Below are positions 1 through 8,264 of a stretch of DNA of 25,357 nt, piece by piece. The number at the start of each line of letters is the position of its first letter. The first letter of the stretch is position 1. The notes under the pieces were generated by a model. It was not told the DNA's origin, searched no databases, and saw nothing but the letters and a program-made list of their open reading frames with translations. A program made the translations under genes and the position numbers. The stretch lies in the NCBI GenBank assembly GCA_007122505.1, contig SKTQ01000134.1:1-25357 (forward strand), written 5' to 3'. This stretch comes from Bacteroidales bacterium (GTDB lineage: Bacteria > Bacteroidota > Bacteroidia > Bacteroidales > UBA7960).

Positions 1-1377
1 ATTCATCCGGATGATGGTACTCTGGTGGAAGCTGAAAACCTCATCTCCGGCGAGGGCTTGAGGCGTTTTGTTGAGGAAGCTGTAACAAACTTTGCCCATT
101 TTGCGCCATTTGGACTGGTACTGGTTATGCTGATGGGTGTATCCATAGCCGAACGCAGCGGCTTGCTTGCAGTAGCCATGAGAACCGTGGCATTCTCAGT
201 GCCCAAAAAAATCGTCCTCCCCGTGATATTCATCATCGGGGCTTGCGGCAATATCGGATCAGATGCGGGCATTGTGATCGTACCCCCCATTGCCGCCCTG
301 ATCTTTACACAAATGGGACTTCATCCCATTGCTGGTCTTGTTGCCGGATACGCAGGTGCAACCGCTGGATTTACGGCCAACTTTTTTATCGCCGGCACCG
401 ATGTGTTGCTGGCCGGGATCAGTACCGAAATTACACAGCAAATGCCAGGTGGAGTGGAGGTGAGCCCCACAGCAAACTGGTACTTTATGATAGCCTCCAC
501 CTTTCTGCTTGCATTCGGTGGTGCGTTCATCGCCAGAAGATACACCATCCCCCGCTGTCAAAAATTTGAACTATTGGGCACGTTCGACCATGAAATAACC
601 GATGGCAAACTCACCCCGGCCGAACGTAAAGGATTGAAAAGGGCAGGTTTGTCTCTCTTAATCTATGTAATTCTGATACTCGTGCTCGTTGTGCCATCAT
701 GGGCACCATTGCGCGACCCCGTTACCGGCGGACTGGTACCCTCTCCCTTCCTGAGGGGACTCATTCCTATCCTCTTCTTCTTCTTTGCCATCCCGGGTTA
801 TTTCTACGGGAAAGCCACCGGATCCATAAAAGTGCCAAACGACATACTTAAGCAAATGGAGCACGGTATGAAAGAACTATCCGGCTATATTGTGCTGATG
901 CTTATCGTAGCACAGTTTATCAACCTCTTTAGCTGGTCAAACCTCGATACCATATTGGCCATTACCGGCGCCGATTTTCTAAAATCCACCGGACTAACAG
1001 GACCTGTGCTGTTTGTCTTCTATATGATTCTTGTAGCTGTTCTGAATATATTTTTGGGAAGCGGCTCCGCCAAATGGGCCATTTTTGCACCCATCTTCAT
1101 CCCAATGCTGGCACAGCTGAACTACAGTCCCGCCTTCGTACAGCTGATGTATAGAGTCGGAGATTCCATCACGAACTGTGTAACACCGCTTTATGTATAC
1201 TTTCCGCTACTTCTTGGATGGATACACAAGTACAACAAAAACATAGGGATCGGCACTATTGTGTCCTTGCTGATCCCTTATGCAGTTATTCTGTTTGTGA
1301 TGTGGATGGCACTGCTTTTTGTGTGGTTTGCATTGAACCTTCCCATCGGAGTAGGCGAGTTTATCTATTTACAATAA
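1..1377 (+). CDS. AbgT-family transporter, 5'-truncated by window edge
   Basis: Integral inner-membrane protein of the AbgT family. Characterised members take up p-aminobenzoyl-glutamate or export sulfonamide-type antimetabolites using an ion gradient; the substrate here cannot be read from sequence. The frame is open from base 1, so the first codons, including the expected first membrane segment, lie outside the window; about 458 residues are visible, against about 510 usual for the family. Family signatures are clear: an early GNIGSDAG segment, the GATAGFTANFFIAGTD re-entrant region, and the late GSGSAKWAIFAPIFIPML and GDSITNCVTPLYVYFPLLLGW regions. Multiple hydrophobic helices span the protein. 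It ends with TAA, only 36 bases from the end of the convergent ribonucleotide reductase gene. The GTG at position 25 is internal and should not be taken as the start. Confidence 0.93.
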   Translation: MHPDDGTLVEAENLISGEGLRRFVEEAVTNFAHFAPFGLVLVMLMGVSIAERSGLLAVAMRTVAFSVPKKIVLPVIFIIGACGNIGSDAGIVIVPPIAALIFTQMGLHPIAGLVAGYAGATAGFTANFFIAGTDVLLAGISTEITQQMPGGVEVSPTANWYFMIASTFLLAFGGAFIARRYTIPRCQKFELLGTFDHEITDGKLTPAERKGLKRAGLSLLIYVILILVLVVPSWAPLRDPVTGGLVPSPFLRGLIPILFFFFAIPGYFYGKATGSIKVPNDILKQMEHGMKELSGYIVLMLIVAQFINLFSWSNLDTILAITGADFLKSTGLTGPVLFVFYMILVAVLNIFLGSGSAKWAIFAPIFIPMLAQLNYSPAFVQLMYRVGDSITNCVTPLYVYFPLLLGWIHKYNKNIGIGTIVSLLIPYAVILFVMWMALLFVWFALNLPIGVGEFIYLQ

Positions 1378-1382
1378 GCCTG

Positions 1383-1414
1383 AACACAATCGCCGAAAAT
1401 ACAAGGTGTGTGTT
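1383..1414. terminator. weak inverted repeat between convergent genes
   Basis: The 36-base spacer between the transporter and nrdJ holds a 6-bp inverted repeat, AACACA at 1383-1388 and TGTGTT at 1409-1414, with a 20-base loop. It could help end transcription from either side. The stem is short and lacks a long T tract, so this is only a weak candidate. Confidence 0.25.
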
Positions 1415-4083
1415 TACCCGCATTTGCTTTCGCCGCAATTGGTGCAGGTCAGACAACCTTCCTGGTAAATAACAGAGTCTTCTTCATGGCAGTTGTTGCA
1501 GATTCTGCCTTTGGCCTTTGTGCCGTCAGGTATATACTTTTTTAATGCGCGTACCACACCATTTTTCCATGTGTGCAGTCTGTCACTATGCAGGCTAAGG
1601 TCTTCAATAACATCAATAACCGAAGGCAAGGGCATCCCGTGGCGAAGAACCCCGGAAATAAGCTTCGCATAATTCCAGTATTCCTTGTGGAAAGAGCGGG
1701 AAAGACCCTCAATGGTAACTTTGTAACCGTCCTTGTCCTGGAAACGAAAATCATACCGCTTTTCCCCGTTTTCCAAACGGTTTTTGATAACCCACCCTTT
1801 GTTTATTTCGGGCGGAAGATAAAAACCTTCCGCTTTACCCGTGAATATTTCATATGGTCTGTCGTAGAGAAGACCAACTACAGCCAGCCATTTTTCTGAG
1901 TCATTGTTAAATCGGACTACCTCAGCTTCCAACACTTTCGGTCGCTTTGGTGCGGATGTTTCCTTAAACTCGCTTTCCTCCTTTTTCTTATCGGTGACCA
2001 AAACACCTGATCTCGAGCCGTCGCGATACACGGTAATACCTTTGCAGCCGCTTTCCCATCCCGTTCGATAAATGTTTCCAACCAGCTCCTGGCTGACATC
2101 ACCGGGTACATTGACCGTTACGCTAATTGAATGATCCACCCACTTCTGCACAGCGCCCTGCATGTGTACTTTGGCCACCCAATCTACATCATTTGCGGTG
2201 GCTTTGTAATAAGGAGAACGCCTGATGATATCACCCAGCTCTTTGTCTTTCATCTGCTTCACCTCGTTCACATCATATCCGTTCGCCTGCAACCAATCAA
2301 TAAATTTATGATGAAACACATTGTATTCTTCCCAGTGATCGCCAACTTCATCAATAAAATCAACACGCACATTCTTATCGTTGGGGTTTACCTTTCGCCG
2401 CCTCTTGTATGCCACCATAAAAACAGGCTCAATACCTGAGGTCGTCTGGGTAAGGATTGACACGCTTCCCGTTGGTGCTATGGTGAGAAGGGCAATGTTC
2501 CTTCGACCATGCTTTTGCATTTCATCATACAGATCAGGATCACTCTCTTTGATTCTCTGTATGAAAGGGTTGACAGCTTCCCGCTCACTGTCGTATACCG
2601 GGAAAGCACCCCTGGCAGCCGCCAGCTTTACAGACGAACGGTACGCCTCCAGGGCAAGCATTTGGTGAATTTTTACCGAAAAATCAGTGGCTTCCGGTGT
2701 GCCATAACGGTAACCAAGGGCTGCCAGCATATCACCCTCGGCGGTTATCCCGATACCGGTGCGCCTACCCTCTATGCATTTCTCCCTGATCTTCAACCAC
2801 AAACTTCTTTCTACCCGTTTTACCTCACTCTCCTCCGGGTCGCTTTCTATCTTGCTGATTATACGGTCAATCTTCTCTAACTCCAGGTCAATGATATCAT
2901 CCATCATCCGCTGCGCATAAGCAACATGCTGCTTAAATAAGGGAAAGTCGAAATGTGCATTTTCTGTGAATGCCTCTTTAACATAACCGAACAGGTTAAT
3001 GGCCAGCAGTCTGCAGCTGTCATAAGGACAGAGCGGAATCTCTCCGCATGGGTTGGTTGACACCGTATTAAAACCAAGGTCACTGTAGGCATCAGGCACC
3101 GACTCCCTTATTATGGTATCCCAGAATAATATACCCGGCTCTGCTGATTTCCAGGCATTGTGAACGATCTTCTTCCACAAGTCACGGGCTTTGATCTTTT
3201 TTACAAACTGGGGACTGTCTGAATGGATTGGGTACTGTTGCACAAATTCAGTATCGTTGACAACCGCCTGCATAAAATCATCCGTGATCTTGACAGATAC
3301 ATTTGCACCGGTAACTTTTCCCTGCTCCAGTTTGGCATCAATAAAGCCTTCTGCGTCAGGATGCTTTATGGATACCGTAAGCATCAATGCACCCCTCCTG
3401 CCATCCTGGGCCACCTCTCTCGTAGAGTTGGAATAGCGCTCCATAAACGGAACAAGCCCGGTGGAAGTAAGCGCACTGTTTTTCACAGGACTACCCTTGG
3501 GCCGAATATGCGAAAGGTCATGACCAACACCACCCCTGCGCTTCATCAACTGCACCTGTTCTTCATCCAGCTTCATGATGCCACCGTACGAGTCCGCGTC
3601 TCCCTTGTTGCCAATCACAAAGCAGTTGGAAAGAGAACCTATCTGAAAGGGATTGCCTATACCTGCCATTGGACTTCCCTGAGGTACAATGTATCGGAAA
3701 CCCTGCAGCAATGAAAAAATAAGATCCTCTGATATTGGATCGGGATACTTGCTTTCTACACGATGAATCTCCCTGGCAATTCGCCTGTGCATATCATCGG
3801 GTGTTTGCTCATACAAGTTGCCGTCCGAGTCTTTTAATGCGTATTTGTTTACCCATACACCCGCCGCAAGACTGTCTCCGTCAAAATACTCAAGTGCCTT
3901 CGCCAATACATCTTCATAGGAATACTTTATGTGTGTCGGATGAATATATTCATCATCCTTTTTGTCCGACTCCTGGGATAATCTTCTGTTGTCAAGCACA
4001 TGGTCATACAAACCTTGGCTCTCTTTTTGTTCCTCTGTGTCTTTGGTAATGTTACTTAAAACATTTTTGCTTCCCATATTCAT
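1414..4083 (-). CDS. nrdJ: adenosylcobalamin-dependent (class II) ribonucleotide reductase
   Basis: Reduces ribonucleotides to deoxyribonucleotides in the cytoplasm, using adenosylcobalamin to make the active-site thiyl radical, so no oxygen or separate radical subunit is needed. The 889-residue product begins almost directly with the reductase N-terminal domain, with no ATP-cone. Visible catalytic features are the first redox cysteine in SLSNCFVIGN (Cys154), the NPCGEIPL motif carrying the radical cysteine and its neighbours (Asn344, Cys346, Glu348), the second redox cysteine Cys357, and the later APTGS phosphate-binding loop. A TSCPD-like region follows around residues 700-810. The C-terminus is a cysteine-rich tail (CNNC, then CTNCGESKCG) that would re-reduce the active site. 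The start at 4083 has an in-frame ATG two codons later as an alternative. No strong Shine-Dalgarno is visible. The gene is monocistronic in appearance. Confidence 0.96.
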   Translation of the reverse strand: MNMGSKNVLSNITKDTEEQKESQGLYDHVLDNRRLSQESDKKDDEYIHPTHIKYSYEDVLAKALEYFDGDSLAAGVWVNKYALKDSDGNLYEQTPDDMHRRIAREIHRVESKYPDPISEDLIFSLLQGFRYIVPQGSPMAGIGNPFQIGSLSNCFVIGNKGDADSYGGIMKLDEEQVQLMKRRGGVGHDLSHIRPKGSPVKNSALTSTGLVPFMERYSNSTREVAQDGRRGALMLTVSIKHPDAEGFIDAKLEQGKVTGANVSVKITDDFMQAVVNDTEFVQQYPIHSDSPQFVKKIKARDLWKKIVHNAWKSAEPGILFWDTIIRESVPDAYSDLGFNTVSTNPCGEIPLCPYDSCRLLAINLFGYVKEAFTENAHFDFPLFKQHVAYAQRMMDDIIDLELEKIDRIISKIESDPEESEVKRVERSLWLKIREKCIEGRRTGIGITAEGDMLAALGYRYGTPEATDFSVKIHQMLALEAYRSSVKLAAARGAFPVYDSEREAVNPFIQRIKESDPDLYDEMQKHGRRNIALLTIAPTGSVSILTQTTSGIEPVFMVAYKRRRKVNPNDKNVRVDFIDEVGDHWEEYNVFHHKFIDWLQANGYDVNEVKQMKDKELGDIIRRSPYYKATANDVDWVAKVHMQGAVQKWVDHSISVTVNVPGDVSQELVGNIYRTGWESGCKGITVYRDGSRSGVLVTDKKKEESEFKETSAPKRPKVLEAEVVRFNNDSEKWLAVVGLLYDRPYEIFTGKAEGFYLPPEINKGWVIKNRLENGEKRYDFRFQDKDGYKVTIEGLSRSFHKEYWNYAKLISGVLRHGMPLPSVIDVIEDLSLHSDRLHTWKNGVVRALKKYIPDGTKAKGRICNNCHEEDSVIYQEGCLTCTNCGESKCG

Positions 4084-4163
4084 AATTCATATGTTTTTAG
4101 CCGTTACGCCCTGTGGTATAACGCTTTAGGACGAAAAAATAAAAGGTATAAAATAATGTGAGG

Positions 4164-4208
4164 CAATGCTGTAGCACGAAATTAAGAAACAAAACAATGG
4201 GGTAGCAC
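4164..4208. repeat. paired 14-bp direct repeats upstream of nrdJ
   Basis: CAATGCTGTAGCAC at 4164-4177 and CAATGGGGTAGCAC at 4195-4208 differ only at the two central positions and start 31 bp apart, about three helical turns. They lie 81-125 bases upstream of the nrdJ start codon. Paired sites at this spacing resemble a tandem operator. NrdR boxes near ribonucleotide reductase genes are typically paired about three turns apart, but this sequence does not match the AT-centred palindromic NrdR consensus. Confidence 0.5.
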
Positions 4209-4214
4209 CACTTC

Positions 4215-4242
4215 TTATTAACAATATTCAAAAGTTATTAAC
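4215..4242. repeat. paired TTATTAAC direct repeats
   Basis: TTATTAAC occurs at 4215-4222 and again at 4235-4242, start-to-start 20 bp. In AT-rich sequence this could be chance. It sits next to the longer repeat pair, so it might be part of the same control region. Confidence 0.3.
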
Positions 4243-4411
4243 GATGGTCAGCTAACTTGTTGATGAGACAATTTTTATGGTATTTGTTGAAAGTGTTAAA
4301 TTAAGCAATTGTTTAGAGGCTATGAAATTCAGTTCAATATAACTTAAAATATCCCTTTATGGGGGAGTAAGAATTGGTATGAGGGTAAACAATGAATAAT
4401 TCTGTAAGGTA

Positions 4412-5495
4412 TCAGGCGAATTCGATCAGGTAAGCCTTGATAAAATCATCAATTTCTCCATCCATCACACTTTGCACGTTTGACGTCTCCACCCCGGTGC
4501 GCAAATCTTTAACCATTTTATATGGATGGAAAACATAACTCCTGATCTGCGATCCCCATTCGATCTTCTTTTTTGTGCTTTCCATCGCATCTATTTTTTC
4601 CCGCTTCTTTCTCAACTCAAGCTCGTATAGCTGAGACTTCAGCATCGTTAGTGCCTTTTCACGGTTTTGGACTTGTGAACGGGTTTCCTGGCATTCAACC
4701 ACGATGCCGGATGGAGCATGCCTGACCCTAACAGCACTCTCTACTTTGTTTACGTTTTGCCCGCCTGGACCGCTTGACCTGAAAGTATCCCAGCTCAGGT
4801 CTGCCGGATTGATCTCAATGTTGATTTTATCATCTACAATGGGGTAGGCATAAACAGATGCAAAAGAAGTGTGCCGTTTGTGATTGGCATCAAAAGGCGA
4901 TAACCTTACCAACCTGTGAACGCCATTTTCACCCTTAAGGTAACCGTAAGCGTTGTCACCCTCAAATTCAATGGACGCACTTTTAATGCCGGCTCCATCT
5001 CCCTCCTGAACATCCAAAACCTTGGTTTTGTAATTGTTGCGTTCGCCCCAGCGCAAATACATGCGCATGAGCATTTCTGCCCAATCCTGGCTCTCCGTAC
5101 CTCCGGCGCCCGCATTAATGGCAACAATGGCATCCAGATGATCCTCTTCCTGGTTGAGCATCTTGCGTAATTCAAGCTTCTCAATAAATCGCAAAGCCTT
5201 GTTATACAGGTCTGTTACCTCTTTTTCAGTGCCTTCCCCCTCCTGGTAAAATTCAAATAAAACTCTTAGGTCATCAACCTTTTGCTTCGTTTCATCAAAA
5301 AAATCCACCCATTGCTTTACACTGCTGATGTGCCTCAGCTTGTTTTCGGCTTCCTTTGGATTGTCCCAGAAATCAGGAGCTTCCGTTTCTTTTTGTCTTG
5401 CTTGTATTTCTTCCCGTTTCCCTTCAATGTCAAAGAAACCTCCTTAAGGCATCCAGCCTCTTGTCCAAATCTTTGATATGCTCGCTGTAAATCAT
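4412..5495 (-). CDS. prfB: peptide chain release factor 2 with programmed +1 frameshift
   Basis: RF2 reads UGA and UAA stop codons and triggers peptide release on the ribosome. The gene is in two frames. A 21-codon first frame starts at ATG 5495 and stops at TGA 5432-5430. A +1 shift at CTT TGA C joins it to the long frame, which runs to 4412, giving a 360-residue protein, normal for RF2. Without the shift only an internal start at 5308 would remain, which would lose the first 62 residues. Catalytic GGQ is at residues 244-246 of the shifted product and the RF2-type stop-recognition tripeptide SPF at 199-201. The start lies 5 bases after the recX stop, so the two are probably cotranscribed and perhaps translationally coupled. 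The upstream sequence is A/T-rich with no good Shine-Dalgarno. Confidence 0.95.
5429..5444 (-). promoter_or_regulatory. prfB: RF2 autoregulatory +1 frameshift site
   Basis: On the minus strand the sequence reads AGGAGG TTT CTT TGA C. The AGGAGG is an internal Shine-Dalgarno placed one codon before the CTT slip codon, and TGA followed by C is the poor terminator. This is the same arrangement as in the classic prfB recoding site. When RF2 is scarce the ribosome pauses at TGA and slips +1, so RF2 sets its own level. Confidence 0.95.
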
Positions 5496-5500
5496 AATAT

Positions 5501-5968
5501 TTATGGTTGTTTGTTCAAAATGTCCCACACCAGCGCCGGCTCAAAACCCTTTTGGATACAATAAGCGGCGGTCTTTTCCCGGACATTTTTTTTCTTCTGT
5601 TCTGATAAAGATGCATGTTTGTCAGTAATCAAACGCAGCAATACTTGCCTGTATTGGGTGCCGTCAATGGCAGCCAAAGCACGGGTTATGACAGCATCCG
5701 GTATCTGTCGCTGCTTCAGCCCGGCCAATATTTTTACTTTGCCCCATCGATTGTTTCGAAACTTCCCCTGCACAAAAAATTCGGCAAATCGCTGATCATC
5801 CAGATATCGCTCATTAACCAAATCTTCCAGTATCCGGTCAGCCAATTCAGCATCTGCACCCATTTGATAAAGCTTGTCTCTTACCTCCATGGTACAGCGC
5901 TCACGCCAAGCACAATAACGTGCAGCCTTTTCTTTTAATTCATCAGGGCTGATCATTTGACAAATCAT
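5501..5968 (-). CDS. recX: RecX regulatory protein
   Basis: RecX proteins bind RecA filaments and modulate, usually inhibit, recombinase activity. The 155-residue length and the three-helix repeat layout fit the family: an N-terminal WRERCTMEVRDKL repeat, a central VNERYLDDQRFAEFFVQGKFRNN-type segment followed by WGKVKI, and a third repeat near the C-terminus (KTAAYCIQKGFEPALVWDIL). A second in-frame ATG at 5953 is a plausible alternative start. recA is not in the window. The gene sits between the rng terminator and prfB and probably shares a transcript with prfB. Confidence 0.9.
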   Translation of the reverse strand: MICQMISPDELKEKAARYCAWRERCTMEVRDKLYQMGADAELADRILEDLVNERYLDDQRFAEFFVQGKFRNNRWGKVKILAGLKQRQIPDAVITRALAAIDGTQYRQVLLRLITDKHASLSEQKKKNVREKTAAYCIQKGFEPALVWDILNKQP

Positions 5969-5981
5969 TCATTTGTCTGCA

Positions 5982-6003
5982 AACAAAACCGGACTGATCC
6001 GGT
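5982..6003 (-). terminator. intrinsic terminator after rng
   Basis: ACCGGA at 5988-5993 and TCCGGT at 5998-6003 form a perfect 6-bp stem with a CTGA loop. On the minus strand it is followed directly by TTTTGTTTG. It lies 41 bases past the rng stop codon and before recX, so it probably separates rng from the recX-prfB transcript. Confidence 0.65.
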
Positions 6004-6044
6004 AATCTGTTCAAAACCGGCAATGGCGGTTAAATGCCTGCCAA

Positions 6045-7595
6045 TCATAACTTGATCTCATCATCAAGTTTATTGAAAAACCGGTATTCAAGAAAATGAT
6101 AGGATGTGGAAGGATAAACTTTGATCCACTTTTTGTATTTAAAGAACCATTTCAGTTGGACAGAGAAAAGGCCCTTCGTCAAATATGCATGTATAAAAGG
6201 ATGCGCCCGAAGGCTGAGCGAAGGTTCCATTTGTTCCCTGATAAGATATCTCAAATTGCTTTCAATTTCATCCACCAGTATTACACTGGGCCGGATCTTA
6301 CCTGATCCACCGCATGCCGGACATTTTTCCAGCGTCTCCACGCTTGTTTCGGTGCGCACTCTCTGACGCGTGATCTGCACCAGGCCAAATTTGCTGGGCG
6401 GCAAAACATTGTGCTTCGCCCGGTCTTTTTTCATCTCTTCCTTCATCTTTTCGTACAAGGTGCGCCTGTTTCCCGCTTGTACCATATCAATGAAGTCAAC
6501 CACGATAATCCCGCCCATGTCGCGAAGCCTCAACTGCCTGGCTATTTCGGCAGCGGCTTCCATGTTTACGTCCAGGGCATTGTCCTCCTGGCTGTTTTCG
6601 CTGCTGATGCGCTGCCCGCTATTGACATCGATCACATGTAAAGCTTCCGTGTGTTCTATCACAAGGTATGCACCGCTCTTGATAGAAACAACCTTGCCGA
6701 ATGAGCTTTTGATCTGCTTTTCTATGCCATAATGGTCGAAAATAGGGATCTTCCCCCGATGCAGTTTGAGAATGTCAATCTTGTCCGGTGCAATTGTTTT
6801 GATATAATCTCTTAATTCATCAAAAACCGAAAGATCATTTACGTGAATGCTGTTAAAAGACTCGTTTAACAGGTCGCGCAACATGGCCGAAGATCTGTTG
6901 ATCTCTCCCATTATAATGCGCGGTGGCTTGGCATTGGCAAGCTTCTCAGCAATGCTGTACCACTTAGCCACCAGGTTGTTAAGGTCTGCATCCAGATCCG
7001 CAACCATTTTGCCCTCGGCAATGGTGCGGATAATCACACCGAAGTTTTTTGGTTTGATACTTTGCACCAGCCGCTTGAGCCGGTTTTTCTCCTCTGTGTT
7101 TTGAATCTTTTGAGAAACCGATATCCGGTCAGAAAAAGGTACCAGTACCAGGTATCTGCCGGCCAGGGACAAATCACTGGTAATACGGGGACCCTTGGTT
7201 GAAATGGGTTCTTTTGCAATCTGAACAAGAACCGGCTGGTTTGAATGAAGTACCTCGGTAATTTTGCCGGTCTTCTCTATCTCATTTTCCATGTGGAAAT
7301 GCTCCATAGGCAGTACCTTCGTTTTTCCCGCCATGGCCAGCTTGGTGTATTTGTTCAGACTGTTTACCTGGCTTCCCAGGTCAAGATAGTGTAAAAAAGC
7401 ATCCTTCTCATATCCCACATCCACAAAAGCAGCATTTAGCCCGGAAATAATCTTTTTGATCTTCCCGAGATAAATGTCTCCAACGGAGTAATTGTTGTTT
7501 TTTCGCTCACGGTGTAACTCCACCAGCCGTTTATCCTCGAGCAAAGCCATTACAACCTCCGTTGTGCCTGAATCAATAATCAATTCTTTGTTCAC
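6045..7595 (-). CDS. rng: Rne/Rng-family ribonuclease (RNase G type)
   Basis: Endoribonuclease of the RNase E/G family, which processes rRNA precursors and decays mRNA. The 516-residue size is RNase G-like, without the long C-terminal scaffold of RNase E. An S1 RNA-binding domain spans about residues 35-125. The catalytic metal-binding aspartates are in VIDVNSG (Asp323) and VVDFIDM (Asp367), and the CPACGGSGK zinc-link has Cys425 and Cys428. The start codon appears to be GTG at 7595-7593: the frame aligns with the usual family N-terminus and I see no in-frame ATG that would fit better. The gene is bounded upstream by the hairpin at 7688-7724 and downstream by the one at 5988-6003, so it is probably a single transcription unit. 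Confidence 0.95.
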   Translation of the reverse strand: MNKELIIDSGTTEVVMALLEDKRLVELHRERKNNNYSVGDIYLGKIKKIISGLNAAFVDVGYEKDAFLHYLDLGSQVNSLNKYTKLAMAGKTKVLPMEHFHMENEIEKTGKITEVLHSNQPVLVQIAKEPISTKGPRITSDLSLAGRYLVLVPFSDRISVSQKIQNTEEKNRLKRLVQSIKPKNFGVIIRTIAEGKMVADLDADLNNLVAKWYSIAEKLANAKPPRIIMGEINRSSAMLRDLLNESFNSIHVNDLSVFDELRDYIKTIAPDKIDILKLHRGKIPIFDHYGIEKQIKSSFGKVVSIKSGAYLVIEHTEALHVIDVNSGQRISSENSQEDNALDVNMEAAAEIARQLRLRDMGGIIVVDFIDMVQAGNRRTLYEKMKEEMKKDRAKHNVLPPSKFGLVQITRQRVRTETSVETLEKCPACGGSGKIRPSVILVDEIESNLRYLIREQMEPSLSLRAHPFIHAYLTKGLFSVQLKWFFKYKKWIKVYPSTSYHFLEYRFFNKLDDEIKL

Positions 7596-7687
7596 AATAG
7601 AGATGCTTTAAAGGTTCATTTGTCCATCATGGCTCATGATACTTGTTGAAAGGATTGTAGGACGACGAGAAAAAAGTGTATCAAAAC

Positions 7688-7724
7688 AAAATTACATAAC
7701 ACCCCGCTGGTATTATGTAATTTT
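7688..7724 (-). terminator. strong hairpin terminator between the 29-residue gene and rng
   Basis: AAAATTACATAACACC at 7688-7703 pairs with GGTATTATGTAATTTT at 7709-7724, giving a 16-bp stem with one mismatch and a CCGCT loop. On the minus strand the stem runs into TTTTGTTTTGA, a U-rich tail. It lies 42 bases past the stop of the small basic protein gene and ends the HU transcript before rng. The symmetrical A/T arms could also work on the plus strand, but no rightward gene needs it. Confidence 0.8.
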
Positions 7725-7765
7725 ATTTATAAAGAAGTACAGGCATCATACAGCCCTAATAGGGA

Positions 7766-7855
7766 TTATTTCTTCTTGTGCCTGTTTTTGCGCAACCTTT
7801 TTTTGCGCTTATGGGTTGCCATCTTATGTCTTTTTCTCTTTTTTCCGCTAGGCAT
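7766..7855 (-). CDS. 29-residue COX24/AURKAIP1-like basic protein
   Basis: A 29-codon gene beginning MPSGKKRKRHKM and ending RKNRHKKK, with about 60 percent lysine, arginine and histidine. It matches the very short proteins annotated in Bacteroidota as AURKAIP1/COX24-domain. That domain is found in mitochondrial ribosomal protein mS38 and the mycobacterial small-subunit protein bS22, so a small ribosomal-subunit role is the likely one, though this is inference for this phylum. A good Shine-Dalgarno, AGGAG, precedes the ATG at 7855 by 6 bases, unusual for this genome and evidence that the gene is real. It lies 62 bases after the HU gene and before a strong terminator, so it is probably cotranscribed with HU. 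Confidence 0.87.
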   Translation of the reverse strand: MPSGKKRKRHKMATHKRKKRLRKNRHKKK

Positions 7856-7917
7856 AACTGTTCTCCTAATGTTTATGTTTTCTGCTTTATTCAAAGGCTA
7901 ACGCCTCGCACCCTCCC

Positions 7918-8205
7918 TTAGGGCTTAACGGATGCCTTTACTTCATTAACGAATTCCTTGGCGGGCTTAAATGCAGGAATGCAATGGGCCGGAATAATGA
8001 TGGTGGTGTTCTTGGAAATATTCCTGCCGGTTTTCTCCGCCCTTTCTTTGATAATAAAGCTGCCAAAGCCTCTTAAATAAACGTTTTCTCCTTTTACTAA
8101 CGCATTCTTAACAGTGCCCATGAAAGCTTCAACGGTCGCTTGAACAGCTACCTTCTCAATGCCGGTTTTGTTGGCAATCTCGGTTACAATTTCAGCTTTA
8201 GTCAT
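7918..8205 (-). CDS. HU-family DNA-binding protein
   Basis: Small nucleoid protein that binds and bends DNA as a dimer. The 95-residue product has the family layout: two N-terminal helices (MTKAEIVTEIANKTG onward), the LRGFGSF turn at about residues 44-50, and the DNA-binding arm with GRNISKN and the conserved IPA-PAFKPAKEF strand. It could be an HU or IHF-like subunit; the phylum often has several paralogues. It is divergent from mutY over a 163-bp spacer with a good Bacteroidota promoter, and is followed by the 29-residue gene. Confidence 0.95.
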   Translation of the reverse strand: MTKAEIVTEIANKTGIEKVAVQATVEAFMGTVKNALVKGENVYLRGFGSFIIKERAEKTGRNISKNTTIIIPAHCIPAFKPAKEFVNEVKASVKP

Positions 8206-8264
8206 AATTCTTTACTTTTTGGTTATTAGGATTTTATGTGGTTTTTTCTTTCGAATTAAGGATG

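Larger units (their letters stand above)
4084..4411. other. 328-bp AT-rich spacer upstream of nrdJ and downstream of prfB
   Basis: No credible coding sequence is present. It must contain the nrdJ promoter (leftward) and the prfB transcript end. The best -7-like match for nrdJ is TACCTTTT on the minus strand near 4146-4153, one mismatch from TAnnTTTG, with no clear -33 partner. It holds two sets of direct repeats, listed separately. I saw no recognisable B12 riboswitch core and no strong terminator after prfB. Confidence 0.6.

Noticed and set aside
1306..1322. TGGCAC followed by TTTGT, a possible sigma-54 promoter
   Set aside because: It is within the transporter coding sequence, the -12 element is poor and no gene starts downstream on that strand.
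4215..4242. DnaA boxes or a replication origin at the TTATTAAC repeats
   Set aside because: They differ from the TTATNCACA box, only two are present, and no origin-linked genes flank them.
4084..4411. Cobalamin riboswitch before the B12-dependent reductase
   Set aside because: I could not see the conserved B12-box or the paired core. Such switches usually control B12-independent enzymes or B12 synthesis and uptake genes.
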